A DNA stretch of 64,000 nt, taken from NCBI GenBank assembly GCA_963931925.1, contig OZ007576.1:15508802-15572801 (forward strand), in the 5' to 3' direction. This DNA comes from Onchidella celtica (taxonomy: Eukaryota > Mollusca > Gastropoda > Systellommatophora > Onchidiidae). The notes beneath the pieces were generated by a model that searched no databases, was not told the DNA's origin, and saw nothing but the letters and a program-made list of their open reading frames with translations. Position numbers and translations under genes: made by a program. Of this stretch, positions 42,561-53,956 are shown one piece after another. How positions within the stretch are numbered: the stretch's first letter is position 1; each line of letters starts with the position of its first letter.

Positions 42561-43149
42561 GCGTGGTCAAAGCTCATGGAGATTAACGACAAGTTTTCAT
42601 CTTGCCATGCGACTCTACAAGATGTAGAAAGACACTGTTCGGAAGACCTGGACAAACACCTCAAACTCCAGCTCCAGGATAGATTTTGTCAAGCTTTCAC
42701 GTTGGCCAATCAAAAGCTTGAAAAGTATACGTCAACTGAAGGCCAACCAGGGATGGAGTTATTGAAGGAGTTACCTTTTTTCAACCCTTGCAATTTAGTT
42801 TTTTTTATCTGATATTGAGTGTTTGACCATTCCTGGCATTCATGAAGTACCACGTGAAGAAATTATTCGCTACAAAGAGTCTCTTGGTCCAAGAGCAGTG
42901 TCGGCATCTGGTGGCATTCCACTAGACCCAACTGTTTTTTGGAACAGTGTTAGTTCAGATCTTCCCCATCTGGCTGCGCTGGCTAAGAGATATATTTACA
43001 CCTCCCTTAATTCTGCTGATGCTGAGAGGTCCTTCTCCATCTATAATCTTGTATTTTCAGACAGGAGAAGGCGGCTCAGTGAAGCAAACTTAAAGGCTTT
43101 GGTGTTCCTGTACTATAACAGTTTTATTTCTTATGAGTATATTTTGTAA
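42561..43149 (+). CDS. hAT-A transposase last exon (dimerisation domain)
   Basis: AWSKLMEINDKFSSC starts the exon after a TTGCCAG acceptor. The C-terminal LAALAKRYIYTSLNSADAER followed by SFSIYNLVFSDRRRRLSEAN is the hAT dimerisation region. A one-base length change in a T-run near 42,800 shifts the frame between NPCNLVF and SDIECLTIPGIHEV. It is otherwise open to the stop at about 43,147. Confidence 0.85.
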
Positions 43150-43454
43150 TGAAATTGTGATGCTTCTCTTTGCAGGTTTTGGTACTTTTGTTTTGATATA
43201 AGATTTATATTATTAATTATGTTTCTTTCTGATGTGCACCTGAATGACTTTTTGTTTGCATCTATAGATCAATGTAATACTCAAATGACCTCCGGGAATA
43301 AACAAAGTTATCTGAATCCGAATAGTTAACTAAATTTGCAAAATTTGGCAATTTTTACGGCGAAATGTGGCAAAATTTCCTGTTTTTTGTGGCAAAAATT
43401 TCGTTTTTTTCTGGCAAAATTTGGGGTTTCAAATGGCAATTTTCCGCGATGCCA

Positions 43455-44811
43455 GACAAGCCAACTAAAGTAATTGCAGCCAAAGGGATTTGCAGTGTAT
43501 CTGCAAGGACGTCACAGACCCGTGATAACATCACAGTTTTTGCCACGGCCTATGCAGCTAGTCACGCTATGCCCCAATGCTTGTAGTTAAAGGGAAGTCT
43601 CAAAGGTCTTGTCAATAGCTATAGCGTCGAAGATGCACCAAAAGACACAGTATGGACTTTTCAGGAGAGTGGCTGGATGGACGACTTGCTGGGTGTTCAG
43701 TGTTTCACCAAAGTTTTTCTCAAACATTGCGGGCCTGAAAGGCCACAGTTGTTACTCCTTGACAGCCACAATTCGTGGTCGAGATGGTGGAAAAAGCCAG
43801 AGAGGAAAATATACACATAATGGCCATACCCCCGCATACAACTCACCGCCTTCAGCCCCTTGACAGGTGTGTGTCTGGGCCGTTCAAGGTTCGATATGCC
43901 ACCGTCTGCACTGAGTTTATGAGTCTTCATCCGCATAATATGGTCAACAAAGCCAGCTGGACCAGACTCTTCAGCCAGACATCGGTGGACACCATGACAC
44001 CCGACACTCTCAAGAAAGCCTTCAAGGCTACAGGAATCTACCCCCTAGACAAAACTGTCGTGCAAGACATTGACTACATGCCAGGTGAAGCTCTTGACAG
44101 GCAAATCGCTCCAGTCACAGCTGACATAGTCGACCATCTCTCTACTTCCATCACAGATGACACAGCTGACATCTCCCCTGCCACAATCACAACTGAAAAT
44201 TGAAAATCCCTTTGCCACAGACCTGGAATTTCAGATTTCAAACACTGATGCTGGGATGGTGGTCGAGGACGTCACCGAGTTTGCAGCCCTCCATGGGGAC
44301 AACAGCTTCACATTTGAATTGCCTGAGAGACTGTGGGAAGTTGTGAACTGTCCTCACACTGCACACTGTCCTGAAACAAAACAAGACTTGTTGTCGCAAG
44401 CAATGGAGTTGAGTGGCATTTATGAAGGCGGCGATGCTGATACACCTATGATTATGAAAGAGTTCAATGGGAGTACACTCACACCTGTTGTGACTTTGTT
44501 GGAGGAGGAAGGAAACCAGGCGACGCCTATGATGGGAAGTAATGAAGGTGCCACGAAATCAAGCCTAGATACATGTATATGAACTTACGGAGGACATGCC
44601 AATGATCACTTCTGAGACCCACACTGAAGCGGAATGGAATACAACTTTAACTGAGCTGTTCAATATTCCAATGCCTGAAGCAAGAACTTCGACTCCAAAA
44701 TCATCACGTCAAATAACTTCTCATCCTCTTTTGACATCAGATGAAATTATCACTCTCAAACAAGAACAAAAAAGAATTAAAGAAGCAAAAGAAGAAGACA
44801 AAGCAAAATGA
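43455..44811 (+). pseudogene. pogo-like transposase, right fragment
   Basis: Continues the fragment at 32,988: KPTKVIAAKG, then RPQLLLLDSHNS (second catalytic Asp), IHIMAIPPHTTHRLQPLD (third acidic position), KASWTRLFSQTSVDTM and a Lys/Glu-rich tail (ITLKQEQKRIKEAKEEDKAK). The family blocks lie in three frames, so several indels and stops (at least three) have accumulated since it was functional, in addition to the hAT insertion. Confidence 0.85.
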
Positions 44812-46049
44812 AAAAAAAGAGAAATTTAAAAAGCCAATAAACAAACAGTAACAAATAAGGCACAGGCAAAAAAGATAAAACAAAACACTTGATTAATCAT
44901 ACCACATTTTGTTTATTCACATTCCTTACCTCATACTCATGCATTCAGTCAAAGTTAATGTTAGGCTCCTACATGTAACTTTATCTGTTACTGGAATGGT
45001 AACAATTTTACAAGGCCTACAAAAGTTGAATTTAACACATTGTTACAGAGTTGTAATGAAATGAACAGAAAAATGAACATTGCATTATCTTGCAAAAGTA
45101 ACATAAATATGATGAATTTTTTTTATTTCCATCACGTTTGTTTTACATGTTTGTCTTGTGTCGTTGTTGTTGTTGTTGATGGTGGTGATAAAGATGAACT
45201 GATGATGATGATGATGACGACAATGATGATGATCACAATGATGAAAATGTTGGTTTGTGTTGTTGTTGTTGTTCTTGTTGGTGGTGGTGGTGATAAAGAA
45301 GACGATAATGATGATGATGTTGATTATGACAATGACGAAAATGTTGCTTTTGATGATAGAAGTAGTAGTGGTGATCATGGTGCTGGTGCTGTTGATGATG
45401 ATGATCTGATGGTGATGATGATAATGACAGTAGGCCTAGTCTAAATTCAGTTTAGGCCTAGCCTAGGGGCTCTAGATCATTAAGGTCAAAATGTGTCGAA
45501 GTTAGATTCTTAGAACCATTGTGGACGAAGTTACATTACAACACTGCGGTCGGATTTAATAATTTAAAACATGTGGTCAATGTTAGAACATTGTACAGGT
45601 TGAAGTTAGAACAATCGTGGTCGGGGTAACGACAGAACAATGTGTGTTCATTTTTAAACTTTTTATGAATGAAATTCCTAGAATGCATAGCCAATGAGAA
45701 GACCCCTAGAGGTCGGGTTATGGTGGCCTGGCCGCGATTCAATCTGCTGATATAAGATTGGAAGCAAGAAAGTGACGACTGAACCAAAATCGGTCGGACT
45801 AGTCGGAGTTAAATACCCTACGCCTGTCACTATCATGCTGAATGAAATTTGATACCACGCCCCACACGCGCGAGGAAAAAAAAAGTCTGCTTAGCCTAAT
45901 CGCGAGTTCAAGTTGGACCCGACTCGTGCACGAGTGGACCAGCGTACATGACGGTCTCAGGAGTCAAGTTTTGTTGTTGTAATTTTTAATCGAGGCCCGT
46001 TCATGCTTCTTAGCACTGACTTATTGCCAAATAAGAACGTACAGAAATC
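44812..46049. other. Spacer with (GAT)n/(GTT)n microsatellites
   Basis: About 45,155-45,425 is an impure GAT/GTT triplet array. A GTTGTTGTT-GTGGTGGTGATAAAGA block is present twice. The open frames here on both strands are triplet-repeat artefacts. About 45,430-46,050 holds TAGGCCTA palindromes and no recognisable gene. Confidence 0.6.
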
Positions 46050-46800
46050 TCTCACAGTACTCGTGGCCGCTGCTTCAAGAATGTCAACTCCCTGCCTCTA
46101 GACTACACTGCCAACAAAGAGTACTGGATGACGGGGGCTATTTTTGAAAACTGGCTGCGAAAAATGGACAGAAAGTTTCACAGCCAAGGCCGTCAAACAC
46201 TGATGGTTGTTGACGATTGTCCTGCGCATCCTCAGGTTGACAACTCGAAAGCAATAAAACTCGTTTTTCTGCCGCCGAACACAACGAGTAAGCTTCAAAC
46301 TTGCGATCAGGGAATCATCCAGTCCTTGAAACGACACTATCGGCGACAGATTCTGCAGTACATTCTGCACATGCAAACTGCGGGCAACGTACGGGTCATG
46401 GATACTTTTGACATCAGTATTCTGGAGGCCTTGTACATGCTACCAACTGCTTGGACCAATGTGACTGAGTCAACAGTTTCCAACTGTTTTCGTCACGCGG
46501 GGTTCAAGACACAAGAGGCCCAAGACGTGGAGCAAACACCCGAAGAACCGGCAGATCAGACTGATTTTCTCAGCCTCTTTGAACGTCTGCAAAACCCCAT
46601 CCCCATGGAAGAGACAGCCCAGGCTTTCTGCGATTATATGGACAGCGCTGTTCTCATGTGTGAGGAGGCCACCATTCAAGAGATTGCCAATGCAGTCAAC
46701 AATGAACACGATGACTCAGGACAAGAGGAGGAAGAGGCCGAGGGTGAAGAAGAACAGCCAAAAAAACCAAAGACGGCATCCCAGGTCAGGGCTGCAGTGA
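46050..46800 (+). pseudogene. Tigger-like (TIGD) transposase, C-terminal fragment
   Basis: CFKNVNSLPLDYTANKEYWM is followed by TGAIFENWLRKMDRKF, LMVVDDCPAHPQV and VFLPPNTTSKLQTCDQGIIQ. These are DDE_1 catalytic regions of Tigger elements. The frame is open from the ATG at 46,128 to 46,823, with an acidic tail (EEEEAEGEEEQPKKPK). Nothing upstream of about 46,050 resembles the helix-turn-helix and CENP-B-like N-terminus, so it is a 5'-truncated copy. Confidence 0.85.
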
Positions 46801-47342
46801 CATTGTCGTATGCTACAATCTAAAGAAATGAAACTTTCTGACTTTATAGAAGATGTTGCTGATGCCCTGATCAATGCTAAAAGAGTTCGTGGTCGTCCCT
46901 CTCTCCAGGAAAATATCATAACACGTCCAAGACAATTGCCATTTGAAGTTCATCCAGTGTCCGATGTTCGACTTGGCACTGTCGGACACTGGCGGGAATA
47001 TGAGAAAAGGCAGTTCTGCAAGCTTCGAGGATGCAAGCAAAAAAGTTTCATAATGTGCAGCAAGTGTGGAGTCCATCTCTGTTTAAACAAAGACAGGAAT
47101 TGCTGCACAATGTATCATAACAGTTAAACTGCTGTGACTCAGTATGACAGATATGTCATATGTTATACGAGAACTTTGAAAGCCCAGTATGACAGATATG
47201 TCATACGATTTTTTCTATGAACAAAATGAATTTTGCTAAAAACAATAAAAGTTTTCATTTTTATATCACATTTGGAACCTTTGGTGCAAATTTTGATTTT
47301 TTTTTCACCCAGCCATTCAATGCTTGGGTCCTGGAGGGTTAA
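46800..47342 (+). mobile_element. 3' end of a piggyBac element
   Basis: After the zinc-ribbon stop codon there are two copies of a CAGTATGACAGATATGTCATA block (about 47,140 and 47,188). The end reads CTGGAGGGTTAA, so the inward sequence TTAACCCTCCAG is a piggyBac-type terminus at 47,339-47,342. The left end is missing from the window as far as I can see. Confidence 0.65.
46810..47127 (+). CDS. piggyBac-like transposase C-terminus (zinc ribbon)
   Basis: The frame reads SDFIEDVADALINAKRVRGR, then GTVGHWREYEKRQFCKLRGC and FIMCSKCGVHLCLNKDRNCC followed by MYHNS and a stop. This Cys-rich pattern is the C-terminal domain of piggyBac transposases, which binds the subterminal ends. The catalytic core is not found upstream. 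It overlaps the Tigger frame by 14 bases, so two unrelated fragments meet at about 46,800. Confidence 0.75.
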   Translation: MLQSKEMKLSDFIEDVADALINAKRVRGRPSLQENIITRPRQLPFEVHPVSDVRLGTVGHWREYEKRQFCKLRGCKQKSFIMCSKCGVHLCLNKDRNCCTMYHNS

Positions 47343-47737
47343 TATGACGGTAGTTATTGAACCTTTAGTGCTTCCCCACTTTGCAGCCAACCCACTAATA
47401 TATAACCTATTTTGCTGTCACTCTTAATTAATACTCTTCATTTCATCATGAGGGACACTGGTTTCTTGTTGAAATACATTCATTTATGATTGTTATGATC
47501 ATTAATATGCCTATAGCTTTGAAAGTTACCCAAATAAAAGACCATAACAACGTTCTCTGACACATTGTCTTTATGAAATGTGTTTATGTGCGTTTTGTCT
47601 TGTCACGGGAAATTTATGTCATGAGAGAGACCCAATAGTTTACCACTGTTAAAGTCACTTAAGCTTTATCAGTTTTGATAGTTTCATACCAAAGCTTTAC
47701 ATATACAGTGAACATTATAGTGCAGACAGAGTAGAGA

Positions 47738-47876
47738 CATCAAGCACCAAGTCGCACCTCGCCCCATTTGGCGAGCAAGGGGAGAGGAGAGGTCTGTAAC
47801 GTCGGTGACAGAGTGAAGGCCTCTCCCCTCCCCTTGCTCTCCCCAAATCGAGCGATGGCACTATCTTGAATCATTT
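47738..47876. repeat. Long imperfect hairpin
   Basis: ATTTGGCGAGCAAGGGGAGA pairs with TCTCCCC..CTTGCTCTCCCCAAAT on the right, giving arms of about 35 bp. Weaker pairing (CATCAAG / CTTGAATC) extends them to about 55 bp around a loop of some 25 bp. Confidence 0.7.
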
Positions 47877-48044
47877 TTTTATTTCAAAGCGGGATAATTA
47901 AAAGTGTGTTATAATTCATTGTGTCCCATCATTCAAGTGTATTTATGATTTTCAATGTTCACTAAAAATGGATGAAGAAATATTTAAGTGGCTGCTTTTA
48001 TATTGGTTGAGAAAAAGAAGATTGAACAGACGCCGTTATTGGGT

Positions 48045-48130
48045 TCAGGCCCGTAGCCAGGGGGGGGGGGGCACGGGGGGGGGGCAACTGCCCTCCCAAT
48101 ACTGAGTCTTGCCCCCCCCCCCCCAATATC
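48045..48130. repeat. GCCCGTAGCCAGGGG dispersed repeat fragment
   Basis: GGCCCGTAGCCAGG, a long G-run, CCCTCCCAATACTGAGTC and then a C-run make a G/C-run palindrome. From memory, a GTAGCCAGGGGGG-type repeat is common in invertebrate genomes. No family name is assigned. Confidence 0.45.
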
Positions 48131-48599
48131 ACAAGAAAAAAACCGAGATTTTTTTCAGTATTTTCAATATTGTTTTGGCAGGGCATCTGCACACTACCTG
48201 CCAAGACCCAGCACTAACAAGACGTTCCACTCAGGCCTACTTCCGGTTCCACTGGCTAGCCTAAGCGATTGGCGAAGTGCGCGTTGAGCGGGGTCGACGA
48301 ACGGCCAAGCGAGATCATGGCTAGGCCTAACAGTACTACTAGGCCTATAAGACACTAACAGTACTGGACCTAACACGTGTGTTGTCGTGCAGAGTGTAGC
48401 CATCAGCTGTTCTTTGTTCACGCTGTTTCGCTTTGCTGATGGTCTAAATCATTTATCATTTCATAGATATTCTAGGATAGATATGTAGAATTAGATTAGA
48501 CAGTTATTTCAGAGTCTAACGAACCTAGATAAGCAGATTCTAGTCTTGTCAAAGTTAAAACAAGTAAACAAGTGGTGTTGTTGACTGTGATTGTGGTTT

Positions 48600-48855
48600 C
48601 ATTAGTCATTAGTCGAATTTATTTAGTCAGATTAGCCCACAGTGGACTAGCCTAACCTGAGACTGATGAGGCTGTGAATGTGTTGCGTTGTTATGTCGCG
48701 AAATTCTATCCCTTTTTATCTGATGTGTTAGCCGACTGAGATTAGTCAGATTAGCCCACAGTGGATTAGCCTACTGAAGCCTACCTGAGACTGTGAATGT
48801 TTTGTATTGTTATGTCACTGAAAACTATCCCTTTTTAATGGATGTGATGAACTTA
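48600..48855. repeat. Tandem duplication upstream of the P-like gene
   Basis: ATTAGCCCACAGTGGA(C/T)TAGCCTA, then CCTGAGACTG, GTGAATGT, TTGTTATGTC and ACTATCCC or CTATCCCTTTTTA occur twice (about 48,631-48,725 and 48,748-48,845). The duplication lies just before the first THAP exon and may be promoter or subterminal sequence. Confidence 0.65.
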
Positions 48856-48915
48856 TTAATCTAAGACTTAGGAGTGATAGTTGATAGGCGGCTACTACTT
48901 TGAAAATGTCTGACT

Positions 48916-49437
48916 GTGTTTGAAACCCCACCAAGCCTTGGCCTTGAAGTTGAGGTCAGTACAGATCTAGATGTAGGTGCTGATGTTGTGGTAGACCAAC
49001 AGGAAAATAAATCAGAAGAGAAACCCAAACGAAAAAGAAATCAGCAGTATAGTCAATGGTGTTCTGCTATTAACTGTAAGAATAGTCGCAAAAACAGACC
49101 AGACTTGTCGTTTTTTCGATTTCCCCTTGACGAAGCCAGATCCAGACATTGGGTTGTAAACAGTAGACGAAAGGATCTCCTTAGCAAATCAACTAAGGCA
49201 CTGTTCAATGGTAATGTTCTCTGTTCCGCACATTTTGAAGCTTCACAATTTACAAATTCGAAATGCAATCAGCTGAAACGACTCAAAGCAGTTCCCACTT
49301 TATTTGATGTTCCTAACCCGCCCCCGAGTGTGACGCCTAAACGGCCAGCCCCCAAAGAAAGGTGTCGTCAGTCACCGCCTCCCAAGAAAAAAACAATGTA
49401 CTGAAACACCAGCATTGTCATCGACATCATCGCCCAA
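48916..49437 (+). CDS. P-like transposase exon 1 (THAP domain)
   Basis: The C2CH THAP finger is visible: WCSAINCKNSRKNRPDLSFF, then W, then LCSAHFEASQF, with a closing AVPTLFDVP. It binds DNA in the family. An ATG at 48,906 lies one frame off, so an indel or an upstream exon must supply the start. A one-base length change in an A7 run near 49,388 shifts the frame; beyond it TETPALSSTSSPK leads to a GTAATA donor. Confidence 0.8.
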
Positions 49438-49901
49438 GGTAATACATGTGTATACAGATGTCGTGTCATTCATTCATGTAATCTTTTCACTCATCCACCG
49501 CTTATTTCATGCATCAATTTACTCATGACTCACCCCCGATCAATCAATCATAACCCATCAGTTGGATCCGTTCATCATTTATTCATTCATCTTGTATCAT
49601 ACTCGTATATTCATTTAGGCTACCCATTCTTCCACGCAGTCATATTTTCAGTCTTTGTTGGGTTTTTTAAAGTAATTTGCCTAATTGTTCATTTTGGTAA
49701 TTCTTTCAGCCTAATTTTTGCTTTAAAAAAACTATAAATGGCAACAAGGCCACATTCATGTTCAGCCTTTATTGTAAAAATTTCATTTCAGCATCATTGT
49801 TCTACACATGCACACTCGCACTCATTAACTGCGCTTGTATTTGTTCATGTTAAGATTTGTTTGGTAACTTTTTTCCTGTGATTTTTTACTCTTTTCCTCA
49901 G

Positions 49902-50700
49902 CCGTCTGCATCATCTCAGCTACAATTGGATGCTACCCTTGTTACCAGCTTAAAGACAAAGCTTAAAGTGCAACAGAAAACGATCAAGCGTTTGCAATCG
50001 AAGCCTACCACTGTCTCATCTGCAAAGCAAGAAATTCAGACTATCAAGGATTTATCTTCAAAATACCTGAATCATGCAGCTCATGAATTTTTCTGCATGC
50101 AGCTAGACTCACAACAAAAGAAAGGCCAAGGAAGCAGATGGAAAAGCAAAAAAAAATCAGATGCTCTGTCCTTGTACCATTCTTCTCCAAAAACTTACAA
50201 CTTGCTTAAGAAAACGTTTTGCTTGCCTTCAATCTCCACATTGCGCAGAACAATGCAAAAGCTTGACATTTTCCCTGGTTTCCCAGATAGCATCGTAAAC
50301 GCTTTTAAACTTAAAGTTGAAAGTATGTCCGACATGGATAAAAACTGTGTGTTGATTTTCGACGAAATGGCTTTGAAAGCAAATCTGTCATACAACATAG
50401 AAAAAGACAATGTAGAAGGTCTCGAAGACTTCGGACCATATGGCGGACGCACAGAAGCGAATGCCGATCATGCAACAGTGTTCGTGGCTAGAGGCCTCTT
50501 TAGCAAGTGGAAGCAGCCATTTGGGTACTTCCTCAGCAAATCTGCAATGCGGCAAACTATGCTGAGAGGTTTGCTGTTGGAAACAGTAAATGTTCTACAA
50601 GGAATTGGTCTAGTAGTGCAAGTTATTATTTGTGATCAGGGCACCAATAACTGTGCTGTCCTTCGAACCCTAGGAGTGACACAAGACCAACCGTTCTTTC
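49902..50700 (+). CDS. P-like transposase core exon, left of solo LTR
   Basis: Follows a TTTCCTCAG acceptor. A coiled-coil-like KLKVQQKTIKRLQSK is followed by YHSSPKTYNLLKKTFCLPSI and STLRRTMQ, then VLIFDEMALKANLSYN, KQPFGYFLSKSA and VIICDQGTNN. These are the RNase H-like core segments with catalytic Asp residues of P-type (THAP9) transposases. It reads continuously into 51,858 when the LTR is ignored (PFFHHNEEQIFVMFDPPHLL). Confidence 0.88.
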
Positions 50701-51852
50701 TGTCACGAGCAGGTGAGCAGGGATCAGTAGTTACGGGGGAAGGGGATAGAGTAAAGTTAACCCACGGCCCACGGGTAATGAAAAGCGTGCATGTTGTGAG
50801 TGGGGGGGGGGGTCTGCATGAGGCGAGAGCGCTGTACTACTATCACTGCAAGTTAGAAGGTCCTAGGGGACGGACGTAAGTGAGAACAGTCGGGAGATTG
50901 TGACAGTGTTTTCCAGTGATGACTGGTAGGTGGAACGATGATTGATAATTATGATTGATGTATTATATTCGTCTACGACCATGATGTAAATAAGTATATG
51001 TGAGGAATGTGGAAGTCCTTGATACTGTATATAGCAATGTGCGCCATGAGCGATAGATGGAAGTTAGCTTCATGGATTTGTAGCGAGAGTGAGTAGGGTG
51101 TAATACGGTGGAGGTGTTACCGTAAGATGTTTGGTGAGTGAAATGTGAACTATTGTGTGTACGCTTCATGAGTTGTAATGAGGGGTGAAGTGATAGAAAT
51201 GGTATGGTATTATACCAATGTAATGTTATTTTTGTAGGTGCCGGGGTCGGGCCGAAGAGCCGCCTACGGTGAGCACAGGGGATAGGCCAGCATAGGGCCG
51301 AAGGCCACACATAGGCCAGGAGTGAAGCTGTCGGTGTAGGACAGTCGCAGCACATGAGTCGTGGCAGTCTGGCCACAGACAGGGATGTATATATGATTGT
51401 GAATGTGCTATTAAGATGTACTACTGTGACATGGATGTATTACTGTGCGAATGAGATATTCATGTGAATTGAAGTATTAACGTGTTATGGCCACGTGAAG
51501 TGTATAGGAGGCTAAGGTGTATTGCCATAGGGAGGCGCTATTGAGAGACTGTGGAGTGAAAGAATACTAGTGTGTCATTAAGACCCTGAGTGGAGAGGCT
51601 GAGGCCGAGGCGTCTTTAGAAGTAATTACCGGGTTGTGGACCCGAGGAAGTGTGCTTACGGAAGAAGGCCGTGGACGGCAGTTAACTTGAAGAATATAAT
51701 GTATGTGTGTAATTGCACTGTTATCCTTATTTTTATATTTATGTTAATAAATGTGGGAGTCTGATGGGTTGTTCTGTTAAATGTTATACTTGTTCGTTCG
51801 TGATTGTTGTCCTGTTATAACCATCGCATCTCCCAGTCTGGGATTTGTGACA
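50701..51852 (+). mobile_element. Solo LTR of the gypsy-like family in the P element
   Basis: A 1,152-bp LTR running TGTCACGAGC...TTTGTGACA with a 5-bp target duplication CTTTC on both sides (50,696-50,700 and 51,853-51,857). It is related to the LTRs at 34,879 and 61,071 and shares with the latter a segment absent from the 876-bp form. It is an LTR-LTR recombination remnant with no internal region. Confidence 0.92.
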
Positions 51853-51857
51853 CTTTC

Positions 51858-52073
51858 ATCACAATGAAGAACAGATTTTTGTGATGTTCGATCCCCCGCA
51901 TCTTCTTAAGAACATAAGAAACAATCTAGCCAAACATCAGTTTTTTATTCCTGAAGGAGTGGCCGCATGGTATGTCATCAAGGACTTCTGCAACAGAGAT
52001 AACAATTTTCCTGTTCGTATGGCACCAAAACTGACCGACAAGCATGTGAATCTGCCAACATTTTGGGCCCTTA
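51858..52073 (+). CDS. P-like transposase core, right of solo LTR
   Basis: FVMFDPPHLLKNIRNNLAKH continues to APKLTDKHVNLPTFW. This is the P-element region leading into the insertion/GTP-binding domain. It is cut by hAT-B, whose CAGGGATGGG tip begins at 52,074. Confidence 0.87.
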
Positions 52074-52293
52074 CAGGGATGGGAATTTTCCGCGGAAACG
52101 AGGATTTCCGCGGAAGTTGATTTTGAGCATCCTCGGAAATTTTTTTGCGCTCGCGGTACAGTCGGCTTAAAAAAAAATAAAAAAATATTATAGTAAGTTT
52201 GCGATTGACAAGAAATCTGGCATAGTCTGTGATTCGTAGGCTTTCGTGAATGATTTCCCTTGCGTCCACTTCCTGTTTACTAGTTTCTTCAAA

Positions 52294-52573
52294 ATGGCTA
52301 CCCGCAAAGATATTGTTAGTTCTCGGAGTGACTGCTTTGACGAAACTGGCGTGAAGAATTACTTTAAATGGGAATGGATGGACAGAAATTATGAAAATGG
52401 CAGGCTGGGCGACGTCATAAGAAAGCTTAGAGCTCCAGGCACTGCTTATTGCGTGCTATGTAGGAAGGAAATCAATTACGGGAAAAGAGGTTCTGTTGCA
52501 CTCGAGGACCACGTGAAAACGGCCGTTCACGCAAACAAGATGAAAATGAAAAAAGACAACACAACCTTACCAG
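52294..52573 (+). CDS. hAT-B protein exon 1 (BED-like N-terminus)
   Basis: MATRKDIVSSRSDCFDETGV continues to YCVLCRKEINYGKRGSVALE and DHVKTAVHANKMKM. The C-x2-C...H-x4-H pattern is the DNA-binding finger of this hAT group. The GTAAGT donor splits a codon after one base. Confidence 0.85.
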
Positions 52574-52733
52574 GTAAGTCAAGTGTATGAATTTAAATGG
52601 AATTTTGCTATGTTTAGAGCAGGCAATCTCTAGAATGGTAAAATCCCAAGCTAGACTAGTGAGCTAGGAAACCCTTCCCCTGCTAGTCCAGTGTATGGCA
52701 TTCACCCATCTGTAGTTACCACGGCATCCTCTC

Positions 52734-53956
52734 TGTCACGAGCAGAGTTAGGGTCTTGGGGATGTTACGACTGCACGAGAGGCAGCTAACTCACACTCGG
52801 ACACAACCACACAAGAAAAGTACTAAATAACTAGAGCGTATATATGTCAGGCCGGTCAGGCCATAGTTTACATAAATATTAATAACAAAACAAAAGACAA
52901 TTGAGGTATATATTCAAACCAAAAACTCTAATTAATAACTTAACCAATGATATTCATGTAACTATGGAGGTCCTGCAATCAATAGTAAATAGGTATATTA
53001 TACGAAACTGGATCAATTTAAAGTGACAGTTGAGTCGCCACTGGCCAGTCGCCAGGCAAACTCTCCATAAATCATATGGGCTTAAATGTTAGGAGAGCCC
53101 AGTACGTTCAAAGCCTACAGAAGCACTCTTCGGCTTGTAGGTAATTTAAGCAGTTGCCAAAAGACTATATTTTATGCACAATCACTATTCAATTCATCAA
53201 CAATGTGCTATATTATTCCAATCATACTATGGCAATAGATCTATCATACAGGACACTCGTGGGTCGAGTGCCAGCTGAGGTTTCCTTAGTCTTCCTATGA
53301 GGCTGTAGTTCTCTCTCTATCCCCGATCTCTATTATGCTTGAACAAATAAAATATATTACCATTGCTCACGCCTACTGGGAGGCGCGAACATCAAAATAG
53401 CGCAGCGTGGGCTTTCAAAGGTCAGCCCACTCAGACCTTTCTTTCTAGAGCTCAGTCAGTCCGTTAGCAAGGACTTCTTGTCTTCAAAGCACACAGTTCA
53501 GGTACTGGTCGACCGGAGATACTTCACGACACGATGCTTCTGCTCGACTGTATTCACCAAATCTGAACGTTACACGATGTTATATACTATCTAACTACCC
53601 GGCGTGCTAGTCCGCTGGCCCAATTAGTTCAGCTATCTCATAGGTCGAAACCTCCCACCATTTTAATTGTAGTAATACGTCTGCACTATTCTACCAGCCA
53701 GTTAACGTGCAAAAACTTGTCTAGTCATACTTAATGTCAACTGTCCCCACCTTGTTTCACCCCTACTCCATTACTTATTAATCACGAACATTAAAACCCA
53801 CAAGCGTGAATCTAACAGTTTAACTTTACATTTATTTACTCACCAACTATAATTTGGCGAGGACCGTTCAAGGCCACCAGCCAATTTCTCATGGCCCTGG
53901 TAAAACAACAACAACTCACTCTCTGCGTGAGTTTTAACAACATCTGAATCATGACA
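52734..53956 (-). repeat. 3' LTR (minus orientation) of LTR element 2
   Basis: 1,223 bp, TGTCACGAGCAGAG...AATCATGACA on the plus strand. The purine tract CATCCCCCACCCCAG (complement) lies at its inner side. Confidence 0.82.

Larger units (their letters stand above)
33080..43454 (+). mobile_element. hAT-A transposon (10.4 kb including a nested LTR element)
   Basis: The ends are TGTCATTGTGG and, inverted, TGGCATCGCGG (8 of 11 match). They are flanked by 8-bp near-identical duplications, CACAAGCC (33,072-33,079) and GACAAGCC (43,455-43,462), as hAT elements make. Removing it rejoins pogo as AHKP-TKVIAAKG. TTTGCGGCCGCAA occurs twice near the left end as a subterminal palindrome. Six exons with GT-AG borders encode a hAT transposase from a BED-like finger to the C-terminal dimerisation region. 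An LTR element (34,879-41,274) sits between two coding blocks. Confidence 0.88.
47343..48629. other. Spacer with hairpin and poly-G repeat, no gene
   Basis: Apart from the hairpin at 47,738-47,876 and the repeat near 48,045 nothing coding was recognised. Confidence 0.5.
48600..52073 (+). mobile_element. P-element/THAP9-like DNA transposon, left part
   Basis: A THAP zinc-finger exon, an intron and a P-type transposase core exon are in order on the plus strand. The core is interrupted by a solo LTR (50,701-51,852) and cut at 52,073 by hAT-B. The rest is presumably beyond the right edge. The left inverted repeat was not identified, so 48,600 is approximate. Confidence 0.78.

Noticed and set aside
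45040-45444. Asp/Met- and Asn/Ile-rich frames on both strands
   Set aside because: Translation of (GAT)n and (GTT)n triplet repeats.
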